Source: Streptomyces sp. CB02980
GTDB lineage: Bacteria; Actinomycetota; Actinomycetes; Streptomycetales; Streptomycetaceae
Assembly: GCF_014451325.2 (NCBI RefSeq)
Contig: NZ_JACSCH020000001.1
Location: 660,845-724,844, forward strand
Length of the DNA stretch: 64,000 nucleotides
Direction: 5' to 3'
Shown piece after piece: positions 1-10,083 of the stretch. The notes beneath the pieces were generated by a model, which was not told where the DNA came from, ran no database searches, and was given only the letters and a program-made list of their open reading frames with translations. Position 1 is the stretch's first letter, and each line of letters begins with the position of its first letter. Made by a program: the position numbers and the translations under genes.

Positions 1-1
1 A

Positions 2-310
2 CTGGAGGTCGTGTATCTCGGGGAGGTGGCGGTGGGTTGTTCGACGGTGCGGCCGCCGGACGAGGAGACCGCGGCGGCGACGGTCATCGCGCGGACGCTG
101 CCCGGGTTCCGGGGGCGGGGTGTCGGGACCGCGCTGTACGAGCGGGGGCTCGCGCACGCGCGGACGCTGAGCGACGAGGGTGTGGAGACGGTGGTGCTGG
201 CCTCGAACGAGGAGGGGCTGCGGTTCGCGCTCGCGCGCGGCTTCGTCGAGGTGGAGCGGTACGTCCTGCCGGGCGACACGGTGCCGTTCGTGACGCTGCG
301 GCTGGCCTGA
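2..310 (+). CDS. GNAT-family acetyltransferase, C-terminal part (5' end outside window)
   Basis: The reading frame is open back to base 2, with no stop or convincing start in the window, so this is the C-terminal ~102 residues of a longer protein. The segment RGRGVGTALY is the acetyl-CoA pyrophosphate-binding loop (R/Q-x-x-G-x-G/A) of GNAT N-acetyltransferases. The later ASNEEGLRFALARGF matches the closing strand and helix of the fold, where an N-x-x-x-x-x-F/Y-x-x-x-G-F pattern is usual. GNAT enzymes transfer an acetyl group from acetyl-CoA to an amine. The substrate cannot be told from this fragment. The family call is good; nothing more specific is justified. Confidence 0.75.
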   Translation: MEVVYLGEVAVGCSTVRPPDEETAAATVIARTLPGFRGRGVGTALYERGLAHARTLSDEGVETVVLASNEEGLRFALARGFVEVERYVLPGDTVPFVTLRLA

Positions 311-329
311 CGCGCCCGGCCCACACCGG

Positions 330-350
330 GATCTGACGATTCGTCAGATC
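330..350. promoter_or_regulatory. Perfect 21-bp palindrome, candidate operator
   Basis: GATCTGACGA-T-TCGTCAGATC is a perfect inverted repeat with 10-bp arms around a single T. It lies 51 bp before the start of the dehydrogenase gene at 401. Size, symmetry and position fit a TetR- or GntR-type operator. No T-run follows, so a terminator for the preceding GNAT gene is less likely. No regulator gene lies beside it. Confidence 0.5.
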
Positions 351-400
351 GTTGCGTCGCGGGTCTGGGAACCTTCGGGGCCCGGCGCTACCCTCCGCGC

Positions 401-1480
401 ATGATTCGGACGGTGGTGTGGGGTACGGGAAATGTCGGGCGCGCGGCGATCCGCGCCGTGGACGCCCATCCAGGGCTGGAACTCGCGGCCGTACTGGTCT
501 CCGATCCGGCGAAGGTCGGACGGGACGCGGGCCGGCTTGCGGGGCTCGGCCACGACCTCGGGGTCGTGGCCGTCGACGATGTGGGCGCGGTGCTCGGCGG
601 GCGGCCGGGGGCGGTGGTGTACGCGGCTTCCGGGGACACCCGGCCCGACGGGGCGCTCGACGACGTGGCGCGCGCGGTGCGGACGGGCGCGGTGGTGGTC
701 ACCCCCGCGCTCTATCCGCTGTACGACCAGCGCAACGCGCCGCCCGAGTTCCGGGATCCGGTGCTGGCCGCGGTCGCCGAGGGCGGTGGTTCGCTGTTCG
801 TGTCGGGAGTGGACCCGGGCTGGGGCAACGACGTCCTGCCGCTGCTCGTGAGCGGGCTCGGCAGCACGGTGGACGTGATCCGCTGTCAGGAGATCTTCGA
901 CTACTCGACGTACGAGCAGGAGGAGTCGGTCCGGGACCTGATCGGGATGGGCCGGCCGCTCGACTACGAACCGCCGATGCTACTGCCGTCGGTGCCGACG
1001 ATGGTGTGGGGCGGGCAGATACGCCTGATGGCCCGCGCGCTCGGCGCCGAGCTCGACGAGATCCGCGAGACGGTGGACCGGCGTCCGCTGGAGTCCACCG
1101 TGAAGACCCGCACGATGGGGGTCTTCGAGGCGGGCACGCAGGGAGCGATCCGCTTCGAGGTGCAGGGCGTCGTCGGCGGGGAGCCCCGCATCGTGATCGA
1201 GCACGTGACCCGCATCCATCCCTCGTGCGCGCCGGACTGGCCGGTGCCGCCGGACGGGGCGGGGGCGCACCGGGTGATCGTCGAGGGCAGTCCCCGGATC
1301 GAGGTGACGGTGGCGGCGACCGCCGAGGGCGAGAACCGTTCGGCGGGCGGGAACGCGACGGCGGTGGGCCGGCTGGTCGGGGCGATCGACTGGCTGGCGG
1401 CGGCGGAACCGGGGCTGTACGACGCGCTGGACGTGCCGTTGCGGCCGGCGGTCGGGAAGCTGGGAAGGAGACCACGGTGA
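401..1480 (+). CDS. NAD(P)-dependent dehydrogenase, dihydrodipicolinate reductase-like
   Basis: This 359-residue cytoplasmic enzyme has an N-terminal Rossmann fold: a beta strand followed by GTGNVG at residues 8-13, then the alternating pattern of the dihydrodipicolinate reductase N-terminal domain. The C-terminal half resembles the large domain of 2,4-diaminopentanoate dehydrogenase-like proteins, often annotated only as dihydrodipicolinate reductase or amine dehydrogenase. The real substrate is unknown. The ATG at 401 directly precedes the Rossmann strand. The stop overlaps the GTG start of the next gene (GTGA), so the two are co-translated. A perfect palindrome at 330-350 may control both. 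True DapB is shorter, so lysine biosynthesis is unlikely. Confidence 0.75.
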   Translation: MIRTVVWGTGNVGRAAIRAVDAHPGLELAAVLVSDPAKVGRDAGRLAGLGHDLGVVAVDDVGAVLGGRPGAVVYAASGDTRPDGALDDVARAVRTGAVVVTPALYPLYDQRNAPPEFRDPVLAAVAEGGGSLFVSGVDPGWGNDVLPLLVSGLGSTVDVIRCQEIFDYSTYEQEESVRDLIGMGRPLDYEPPMLLPSVPTMVWGGQIRLMARALGAELDEIRETVDRRPLESTVKTRTMGVFEAGTQGAIRFEVQGVVGGEPRIVIEHVTRIHPSCAPDWPVPPDGAGAHRVIVEGSPRIEVTVAATAEGENRSAGGNATAVGRLVGAIDWLAAAEPGLYDALDVPLRPAVGKLGRRPR

Positions 1481-1965
1481 TCATCGACATTCCCGAGGGC
1501 CAGGAGCCGATCGGGTACGTGTGGGGCGACATGGTCCCGGAGATCGGGACGGCGGCGGCGAACTTCTCGCTGTCGGTGTACGCCCATACGACGCTGGGGC
1601 TGCGCGAGTTCGAGGCGGCGCGGCTGCGGATCGCGCAGATCAACGGCTGCGGCTTCTGTCTGGACTGGCGTACCGACCGGGACGGGGTGAAGGTCGAGGA
1701 GGGCTTCGACGAGGTCGTCGCGGCCTGGCGGGAGACGGAGGTCTCGGAGGGCTTCGACGAGCGGACGCGGCTCGCGGCCGAGTACGCGGAGCGGTACGCG
1801 CTGGACCATCACGGTCTGGACGAGGAGTTCTGGGAGCGGATGACGGCCCGGTACAGCCAGGCGGAGATCGTGGAGCTGACGATGAGTCTGGGCTCGTGGC
1901 TGGCGTTCGGGCGGCTCAACCGGGTGCTCGGGCTCGACGAGGTGTGCGTGCTGCCGACGCACTGA
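1477..1965 (+). CDS. Carboxymuconolactone decarboxylase-family protein (AhpD-like)
   Basis: This 162-residue protein carries the CxxC motif CGFC near residue 59, inside INGCGFCLDW, followed by an acidic helix and a conserved histidine (ALDHH). That arrangement defines the AhpD/carboxymuconolactone decarboxylase fold, in which the two cysteines and a proton-relay His/Glu act as a peroxidase or disulfide reductant. The redox CxxC makes an AhpD-like role likelier than a true decarboxylase. It starts with GTG inside the stop of the upstream dehydrogenase, so the two form one translational unit. A strong hairpin follows at 1974-2010. The fold is confident; the substrate is unknown. Confidence 0.8.
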   Translation: MIIDIPEGQEPIGYVWGDMVPEIGTAAANFSLSVYAHTTLGLREFEAARLRIAQINGCGFCLDWRTDRDGVKVEEGFDEVVAAWRETEVSEGFDERTRLAAEYAERYALDHHGLDEEFWERMTARYSQAEIVELTMSLGSWLAFGRLNRVLGLDEVCVLPTH

Positions 1966-1973
1966 GCGCGCGA

Positions 1974-2010
1974 GGAAGGGCCGGCCGGGTGGTTCCCGGC
2001 CGGCCCTTCC
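1974..2010. terminator. Bidirectional terminator hairpin
   Basis: Perfect 16-bp inverted repeat, GGAAGGGCCGGCCGGG with its complement, around a TGGTT loop. It lies between the convergent stops at 1965 and 2041. The usual actinomycete terminator lacks a long T-run, and this one fits. Confidence 0.8.
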
Positions 2011-2040
2011 CGTTCGACGTGCGCGTGGCGCGCTTCGGGC

Positions 2041-4543
<2,503 letters not shown>

Positions 4544-4616
4544 GCGTGGCCTCCTCGGCTCCGGATGCGTCAGGCGTGAACCCGTCACCGTACCGGGGGC
4601 CGAGGAGGCGGCGAGG

Positions 4617-6050
4617 TCAGGCCAGGGCCGGGCCCGGCGCCCCGGTGAGACGCTCGGGGGTGAGCAGCTCGGCGAGGCGTTCGGCGGGCAGCAGGCCCTT
4701 CTCCAGGGTGAGTTCGACGACTCCGCGCCCGGTGGCGAGTGCCTCCTGCGCGATGGCCGTGGCCGCGGTGTAGCCGAGGTGCGGGTTGAGCGCGGTGGCG
4801 AGGCCGATGGAGTTCTCGACGGCCGCCCGGAGCGCCTCGGTGTTGGCGGTGATGCCGCTGACGCAGCGGTCGGCGAGGGTCAGGCAGGCGGCGCGCAGGG
4901 AGAGGAGGCTCTTCGAGAGGGCGTGGAAGATGACCGGCTCGAAGGCGTTGAGCTGGAGCTGCCCGGCCTCGGCGGCCATGGTGATGGTGATGTCGTTGCC
5001 GATCACCTCGAAGGCGACCTGGTTGACGACCTCGGGGATCACCGGGTTGACCTTGCCGGGCATGATGCTGGAACCGGCCTGGACCGGCGGCAGGTTGATC
5101 TCGTTGAGCCCGGCGCGCGGTCCCGAGGACAGCAGCCGCAGGTCGTTGCAGGTCTTGGAGAGCTTGACCGCGATGCGCTTGAGGACCCCGGAGAGCTGGA
5201 CGAAGGCGCCGCAGTCCTGGGTGGCCTCGATGAGGTTGGCGGAGGTGACGAGCGGCAGGCCGGTCAGCTCGGCGAGGTTGCGGCGGGCGGTCTCGGCGTA
5301 GCCGGGGGCGGCGTTGAGGCCGGTGCCGATGGCGGTGGCCCCGAGGTTGATCTCGTGGATGAGCTCGACGGCCTCGGCGAGCCGGCTGCGGTCCTCCTCC
5401 AGCATCACGGCGTACGTGGAGAACTCCTGGCCCAGCGTCATGGGCACCGCGTCCTGGAGCTGGGTGCGGCCCATCTTGACGACGTCGCGGAACTCCAGGG
5501 CCTTGGCTGCGAAGGCGTCCTGGAGCACGGCCATGGCGAGGAGGAGTTCGCGGGCGGCGCCGATCGCCGCGATGCGGATGGCGGTCGGGTAGACATCGTT
5601 GGTGGACTGGCCGAGGTTGACGTCCTCGTTGGGGTGGAGGCGGTCGTAGTCGCCCTTGGCGTGGCCGAGGAGTTCCAGGGCGCGGTTGGCGACGACCTCG
5701 TTGGCGTTCATGTTGGTGGAGGTGCCGGCGCCGCCCTGGACGACGTCCACGACGAACTGGTCGTGGAGCCGTCCCGTACGGATCTCCCGGCAGGCGCCGG
5801 CGATGGCGGCGGCCTTGTCGGCGGGCAGCAGCCCCAGTTCCTCGTTGGCGCGGGCCGCGGCCTCCTTGACGGCGGCGAGCGCGTCGATCAGGAGCGGGTA
5901 CACGGAGATGGGCGTGCCGGTGACGGTGAAGTTCTCGCTGGCGCGCAGGGTGTGGACACCCCAGTAGGCGTCGGCGGGAACGTCCCGGTCGCCGAGCAGA
6001 TCGTGCTCGCGGCGGACGGGAACGGGGTGCGGGGCCGGTGCGGGAACCAT
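4617..6050 (-). CDS. aspA: Aspartate ammonia-lyase
   Basis: A 477-residue member of the aspartase/fumarase superfamily. It carries the signature GSSIMPGKVNP (near residues 327-337), whose loop serine is the catalytic base, and the N-terminal region GAGTSTNMNANEVVANRA typical of aspartase and class II fumarase. The next gene on the same strand is an asparaginase, which favours aspartase (L-aspartate to fumarate and ammonia) over fumarase. Together they would turn asparagine into fumarate. The start at 6050 has AAGGA ten bases upstream. The 349-bp gap from the asparaginase gene allows a separate promoter. The family is certain; aspartase versus fumarase rests on context. Confidence 0.85.
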   Translation of the reverse strand: MVPAPAPHPVPVRREHDLLGDRDVPADAYWGVHTLRASENFTVTGTPISVYPLLIDALAAVKEAAARANEELGLLPADKAAAIAGACREIRTGRLHDQFVVDVVQGGAGTSTNMNANEVVANRALELLGHAKGDYDRLHPNEDVNLGQSTNDVYPTAIRIAAIGAARELLLAMAVLQDAFAAKALEFRDVVKMGRTQLQDAVPMTLGQEFSTYAVMLEEDRSRLAEAVELIHEINLGATAIGTGLNAAPGYAETARRNLAELTGLPLVTSANLIEATQDCGAFVQLSGVLKRIAVKLSKTCNDLRLLSSGPRAGLNEINLPPVQAGSSIMPGKVNPVIPEVVNQVAFEVIGNDITITMAAEAGQLQLNAFEPVIFHALSKSLLSLRAACLTLADRCVSGITANTEALRAAVENSIGLATALNPHLGYTAATAIAQEALATGRGVVELTLEKGLLPAERLAELLTPERLTGAPGPALA

Positions 6051-6399
6051 GAAGCGTCCTTGAGGGGTGGGGAGGGTGGGGGCGCGTCGCGGGTGGCGAG
6101 CGCCGAAGTGCGGAGGAGGGCGCTGAGGGGGGTCGGCGGGGCGTACCCGGGCCTGTCCGGGTGCACGCGCACGCGTGGGGCCGTGTCCGGCGGTACGTGG
6201 ACGCGTCACGGCCCGTCGCGGGTACGCGGGGCGGGTGCGGGCGGCACCGGTGACGGGCGGGCGGGGCGGGCGGCGAAGGGCGGCGGCCCGCCTCGGGGCC
6301 GTACGGACACGGCCCGGGAGACCCCGCGAAGGTTGGCTCCGGCTCGCGGACGGGCGGGGGGTGCGCCGCCCGCGAGCCGGGGTTCTGGGGTGCGCCGGG
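6051..6399. other. Intergenic region, asparaginase to aspartase
   Basis: 349 bp of extremely G+C-rich sequence between two genes transcribed in the same direction. It is full of short CGGGCGGGGCGG-type runs. I see no convincing gene on either strand. It probably carries the aspA promoter and possibly a terminator for ansA. Confidence 0.4.
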
Positions 6400-7515
6400 T
6401 CAGGCGCGGGCGGCGACGGCCGAGGCCGAGCGGGAGCCGCCGGTGGCGAGGGCCGGTTCCGCGCGCACGGGCCCGTCGAGGAGGCGCCTCATCAGGGCGG
6501 TGCTGCGGACGGGGTCTGCCGCGCCGCTGCCGCCTTCGGCGAGGAGCGTCGCGAGGACCGCGATCCGTGCCTGCGCGGCGCGGAGCGTGCCGGTGAGCAC
6601 GGCTCCGGCGGCGACGAGGTCGACGGCCCCGCCACCGGTGTAGATCTCGGCGAGCGGCCCGGCGGGGACACGGGTGGTCACGGCGACCAGGACGCCCTGG
6701 GCGACCGCGTCGGCCACCGCGGCGGCGATCTCGGGGGTGGCGTTGCCCGCGCCGGTGGCGACGAGGACGATGCCCCGGGCGCCGGCGCCGACGGCCGCGT
6801 TCAGGAGGAAGGGATCGCCGTCGGAGTGGTGCGTGACGATGGCGACCCGGGGCAGCGGGACGGCGTCGGGGACGTCGGGGTCCGCCTTGTCCGCGGCGGC
6901 GGGCAGCGGCAGCGGCGTCGGACGCTCCGGCTGCCGCTCGATGTCGACACGGGAGAAGCCGACGCGGCCCAGGCGCTCGGCCGAGGGGTCGGAGAAGGCG
7001 TCGGCGGCGAGCGTCTGGGTCTTGACGGTGCCGCGGGCGGCGTGGACGCGTCCGTCGAAGACGACGAGGACACCGAGGTCGCTGACGGAGGAGGCGACCT
7101 GGAGCGCGTCGTACAGGTTGCCGGGGCCGTCCCCGTCGCCGGTGCCGAACGGGCGCTGGGCGCCGGTGAGGACGACCGGGCGGGCGTCGGTGTGGTGGAG
7201 GTCCAGGAAGAAGGCGGTCTCTTCGAGGGTGTCGGTGCCGTGGGTGATCACGATGCCGTCGACGCCGGGGTCGGCGAGGGTCTCGTGGACGGTCCTGAGG
7301 AGGGCGAGCTGGTGCGCCGCGGTCACGCGGGAGCTGTTGACGTTGAAGAGGTCGACGACCTCGACGGTGACGCCCTCGGGAAGCGGGGCGGTGGCCAGCA
7401 CGTCGTTGCCGGAGGCATCGGCGGCGTATCCGGTGCCCTGCCAGCGGCTGGCGATCGTGCCGCCCGTGCTGATGACGACGATCCGGCGCGCTCCCCCGTC
7501 GTTCGTCCGCTTCAT
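6400..7515 (-). CDS. ansA: L-asparaginase
   Basis: A 371-residue asparaginase of the bacterial type I/II superfamily. The first catalytic threonine lies in STGGTIAS (residues 17-24) and the second active-site block is THGTDTLEETA (near residue 95), with the T-D pair that activates water. It hydrolyses asparagine to aspartate and ammonia. There is no signal peptide, so it should be cytoplasmic. It is divergent from an Lrp/AsnC regulator whose presumed operator lies in the shared 118-bp intergenic region. Asparaginase plus downstream aspartase makes a complete asparagine-to-fumarate route. Confidence 0.9.
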   Translation of the reverse strand: MKRTNDGGARRIVVISTGGTIASRWQGTGYAADASGNDVLATAPLPEGVTVEVVDLFNVNSSRVTAAHQLALLRTVHETLADPGVDGIVITHGTDTLEETAFFLDLHHTDARPVVLTGAQRPFGTGDGDGPGNLYDALQVASSVSDLGVLVVFDGRVHAARGTVKTQTLAADAFSDPSAERLGRVGFSRVDIERQPERPTPLPLPAAADKADPDVPDAVPLPRVAIVTHHSDGDPFLLNAAVGAGARGIVLVATGAGNATPEIAAAVADAVAQGVLVAVTTRVPAGPLAEIYTGGGAVDLVAAGAVLTGTLRAAQARIAVLATLLAEGGSGAADPVRSTALMRRLLDGPVRAEPALATGGSRSASAVAARA

Positions 7516-7575
7516 GCCTGCCGTCCTTACTCCGTACCGAAATCGCCCTGCGTCGCAACGATAGGACAGAAGGCG

Positions 7576-7590
7576 CGCAAGACGATTGCG
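7576..7590. promoter_or_regulatory. Candidate Lrp/AsnC operator
   Basis: CGCAA-GACGA-TTGCG is a 15-bp dyad in the intergenic region shared by ansA and the Lrp/AsnC gene. Lrp-family sites are usually 15-bp dyads with A/T-rich centres. A related half-site pair (TCGCAACGAT upstream, ACGATTGCGA within) suggests two adjacent sites. Binding is inferred from position and symmetry. Confidence 0.45.
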
Positions 7591-7633
7591 AAATCAGCCG
7601 CCGTATCGTTTCGCCGTGGTAGATAATTGCGCC

Positions 7634-8098
7634 ATGGACCGAATCGATCTCCACATCTTGCGCGAGCTTCAGAACGACGGCCGGCTGAGCAACCAGGAGC
7701 TGGCCCAGCGGGTGGGGCTCAGCCCGTCGCCCTGTCTGCGCCGGGTCCGTCAGCTGGAGCAGGACGGGGTGATCCAGGGGTACCGGGCGATCATCGATCC
7801 GGAGGCGGTGGGGCGGGGCTTCGAGGTCCTCGTCTCGGTGGAGGTGCGGCGGGACCGGGAGACGGTGGAGGCCTTCGAGGAGGCGCTCCAGGACGTGCCG
7901 GACGTCATCGAGGCGTACCGGCTGTTCGGGAGCCCCGGCTGTCTGCTGCGGATCGCGGTCGCCGATCTCGCGGCGTACGAGCGGCTGTGGATCGAGCGGC
8001 TGACGACCCTCACCGGGGTCACCGAGGTCAACTCGCAGATCATCATGAAGCGCATCAAGGAGCCGAAGGGGATGCCGGTGGACGTCCGGGGCGACTGA
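7634..8098 (+). CDS. Lrp/AsnC-family transcriptional regulator
   Basis: This 154-residue regulator has an N-terminal winged helix (MDRIDLHILRELQNDGRLS, then NQELAQRVGLSPSPCLRR) and a C-terminal RAM domain for amino-acid sensing (GSPGCLLRIAVADLAAYERL). The start at 7634 gives the canonical MDxxDxxIL opening; the longer frame from 7586 has no support. It diverges from ansA across 118 bp holding a 15-bp dyad. The simplest reading is a local regulator of asparagine/aspartate breakdown that also controls itself. The effector could be asparagine, aspartate or another amino acid. Confidence 0.88.
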   Translation: MDRIDLHILRELQNDGRLSNQELAQRVGLSPSPCLRRVRQLEQDGVIQGYRAIIDPEAVGRGFEVLVSVEVRRDRETVEAFEEALQDVPDVIEAYRLFGSPGCLLRIAVADLAAYERLWIERLTTLTGVTEVNSQIIMKRIKEPKGMPVDVRGD

Positions 8099-8333
8099 GG
8101 GCGCCCGGGCCGGCCGACCCCGACGAGGACGAGCCCTGCGGCGAGCCCTGGAGCGACCCCCTCGTTTCGGCCATATATGCGAACTCGTCATGGAACAGTC
8201 TTCTCCTCGTTACATGACAGGTACCTGCCGTGTGCCACTCTCCCGATGACACGAAGTCAACACGCGTAGACAGCGGAATCGTTGAGCCGACGCCCGCCGT
8301 CCCACGCGCACCGTCCCCGGGAAAGGGCCCCCC

Positions 8334-9137
8334 ATGTCCGTTGTGCGGATCGGCAGATGGAAGGTGTGGGCAGCGGCCGTCGCCGCCACCCTCGTCGGCG
8401 TCACGCTCCCCACGGTCGCCGCTACCCCCGCCGGCGCCACCACCACCGCGTACGACAGCACGTACTACAAGAACGCGATCGGCAAGACCGGCACGAGCCT
8501 CAAGTCCTCGCTGCACACCATCATCAGCAGCCAGAGCAAGATCTCCTACGACGCGGTCTGGAACGCGCTGAAGGTAGCCGACCAGGACCCCGCCAACACC
8601 AACAACGTCATCCTGCTCTACAGCGGGACCTCGCGGAGCAAGAGCCTCAACGGCGGCGACGTCGGCGACTGGAACCGCGAGCACACCTGGGCCCAGTCCC
8701 ACGGCAACTTCGGCACCTCGGCCGGCCCCGGCACCGATCTGCACCATCTGCGTGCGGCGGACGTCCAGGTCAACAGCATCCGCGGCAACAAGGACTTCGA
8801 CAACGGCGGCAGCGCGGTCAGCGGCGCTCCCGGCAGCTACACGGACAGCAACTCGTTCGAGCCGCGCGACGCCGACAAGGGCGACGTGGCCCGGATGATC
8901 CTCTACATGGCCGTCCGCTACGAGGGCGACGACGCCTGGGCCGACCTGGAGCCCAACGAGTCGACCACCAACGGCAGCGTCCGCTTCCACGGGCGCCTCT
9001 CGGTCCTGAAGCAGTGGAACGAGCAGGACCCGCCGAGCGCCTTCGAGGAGCGTCGCAACGACGTCATCCACAACACCTACCAGGGCAACCGGAACCCGTT
9101 CATCGACCACCCGGAGTGGGTCGAGGCGATCTGGTAG
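8334..9137 (+). CDS. Secreted endonuclease I-family nuclease
   Basis: A 267-residue secreted nuclease. It has an N-terminal signal peptide (RWKVWAAAVAATLVGVTLP, likely cleavage after AGA). The His-metal motif NREHTWAQSHG and the following DLHHLRAADVQVNSIRGN are the beta-beta-alpha metal active site of the EndA/NucM/Vvn endonuclease I family. These enzymes cut DNA or RNA without sequence specificity, usually outside the cell. The start at 8334 directly precedes the signal peptide. It is a single gene, with a promoter probably in the 235-bp gap upstream and a perfect hairpin downstream. It likely serves extracellular nucleic acid scavenging. Confidence 0.88.
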   Translation: MSVVRIGRWKVWAAAVAATLVGVTLPTVAATPAGATTTAYDSTYYKNAIGKTGTSLKSSLHTIISSQSKISYDAVWNALKVADQDPANTNNVILLYSGTSRSKSLNGGDVGDWNREHTWAQSHGNFGTSAGPGTDLHHLRAADVQVNSIRGNKDFDNGGSAVSGAPGSYTDSNSFEPRDADKGDVARMILYMAVRYEGDDAWADLEPNESTTNGSVRFHGRLSVLKQWNEQDPPSAFEERRNDVIHNTYQGNRNPFIDHPEWVEAIW

Positions 9138-9158
9138 GCCGAGCGCCACAGCAGTGAT

Positions 9159-9197
9159 CGGAGCCGGGCCGGGGTCGTCGTACCCGGCCCGGCTCCG
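9159..9197 (+). terminator. Terminator after endonuclease gene
   Basis: Perfect 15-bp inverted repeat CGGAGCCGGGCCGGG/complement around a nine-base loop, 22 bp after the nuclease stop codon. Confidence 0.75.
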
Positions 9198-9500
9198 GCG
9201 TGCTCCGGGCTGGGCGTCGGGCTCCGCACACGGAAGGGCCTCTACGCCTGACCGCTGAGGCGACCTTCAAACGTCAAATGGCGGATGTTCTCATGTTCTT
9301 GGCGCGAAGGACGGATGCACCCTGGAGGCGTTATCCATCCGTTATAAACGGTGAGTTCGCCCCGTTTCAGGCGCCTTTTCCGTGCGGCATGGCGCACATT
9401 TCCGCCCTGGAAGCCGCCGGTGCATCTATCACGCCCCGGTGTCCGTAACAACCCCTCCGGGCCAGGAAGTTCCGAGATCCACTGGGTAGCTTCGGCGCCC
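9198..9500 (+). promoter_or_regulatory. Upstream region of the ectoine operon
   Basis: A 303-bp stretch before ectA, relatively A+T-rich for this window around 9263-9352. It contains a small dyad CCGTT-ATA-AACGG at 9339-9351 and a nearby TTATCC. I see no gene. It is the only long gap ahead of eight tightly packed genes, so the main promoter should lie here. I cannot assign -35/-10 boxes with confidence. Confidence 0.45.
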
Positions 9501-10031
9501 ATGACCCCGTTGACCACTGGCCTGACGACCACGACTCCCCGCACGACCCCCCCGACGCTCGCGGACGGCGCCGAGCTCTGGCGGATCGCACGCGGCGCGG
9601 GCGAACTCGACCTCAACTCGCCGTACAGCTATCTGCTGTGGTGCCGCGACTTCGCCGGCACGACCACGGTCGCCCGTGACGCCTCCGGACGCCCGATCGG
9701 CTTCGTGACCGGCTATCTGCGCCCCGACGAGCCGGAGACCCTCTTCGTCTGGCAGATCGCCGTCGAGGGTTCACACCGCGGAAGCGGGGTAGCCGGGACC
9801 CTGCTCGACGCTCTGTCCGCGCAGGTCGCGGCCGAGCACGGGATCAATCGGATCGAGGCGACCGTCACCCCGGGGAACCTCGCCTCCGACCGGCTGTTCC
9901 GGTCGTTCGCACGCCGGCACGGCGCGGAGGTGACACAGGAGGTCCTCTTCCCGGCCGCCGCGTTCCCCGCGGCGGGACACGAGTCCGAGGTGCTGTACCG
10001 CATCGGCCCCCTCGGCCCGCCGGTCTCCTGA
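9501..10031 (+). CDS. ectA: L-2,4-diaminobutyrate acetyltransferase
   Basis: A 176-residue GNAT enzyme that acetylates L-2,4-diaminobutyrate at N4, the second step of ectoine synthesis. It shows the EctA blocks LDLNSPYSYLLWCRDF (near residues 35-50) and the acetyl-CoA loop SHRGSGVAGTLL. Later VTPGNLASDRLFRSFARR is the typical EctA C-terminal motif. The first gene of ectABCD, it has the standard length. The ATG at 9501 fits the conserved domain start; the longer open frame upstream is unsupported. Control is probably osmotic, by analogy with other ect loci. Confidence 0.95.
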   Translation: MTPLTTGLTTTTPRTTPPTLADGAELWRIARGAGELDLNSPYSYLLWCRDFAGTTTVARDASGRPIGFVTGYLRPDEPETLFVWQIAVEGSHRGSGVAGTLLDALSAQVAAEHGINRIEATVTPGNLASDRLFRSFARRHGAEVTQEVLFPAAAFPAAGHESEVLYRIGPLGPPVS

Positions 10032-10083
10032 GCCGTCGACCGCGCACGCCACACCCCCGAACCACACTCTGGAGAAGAGCTTC

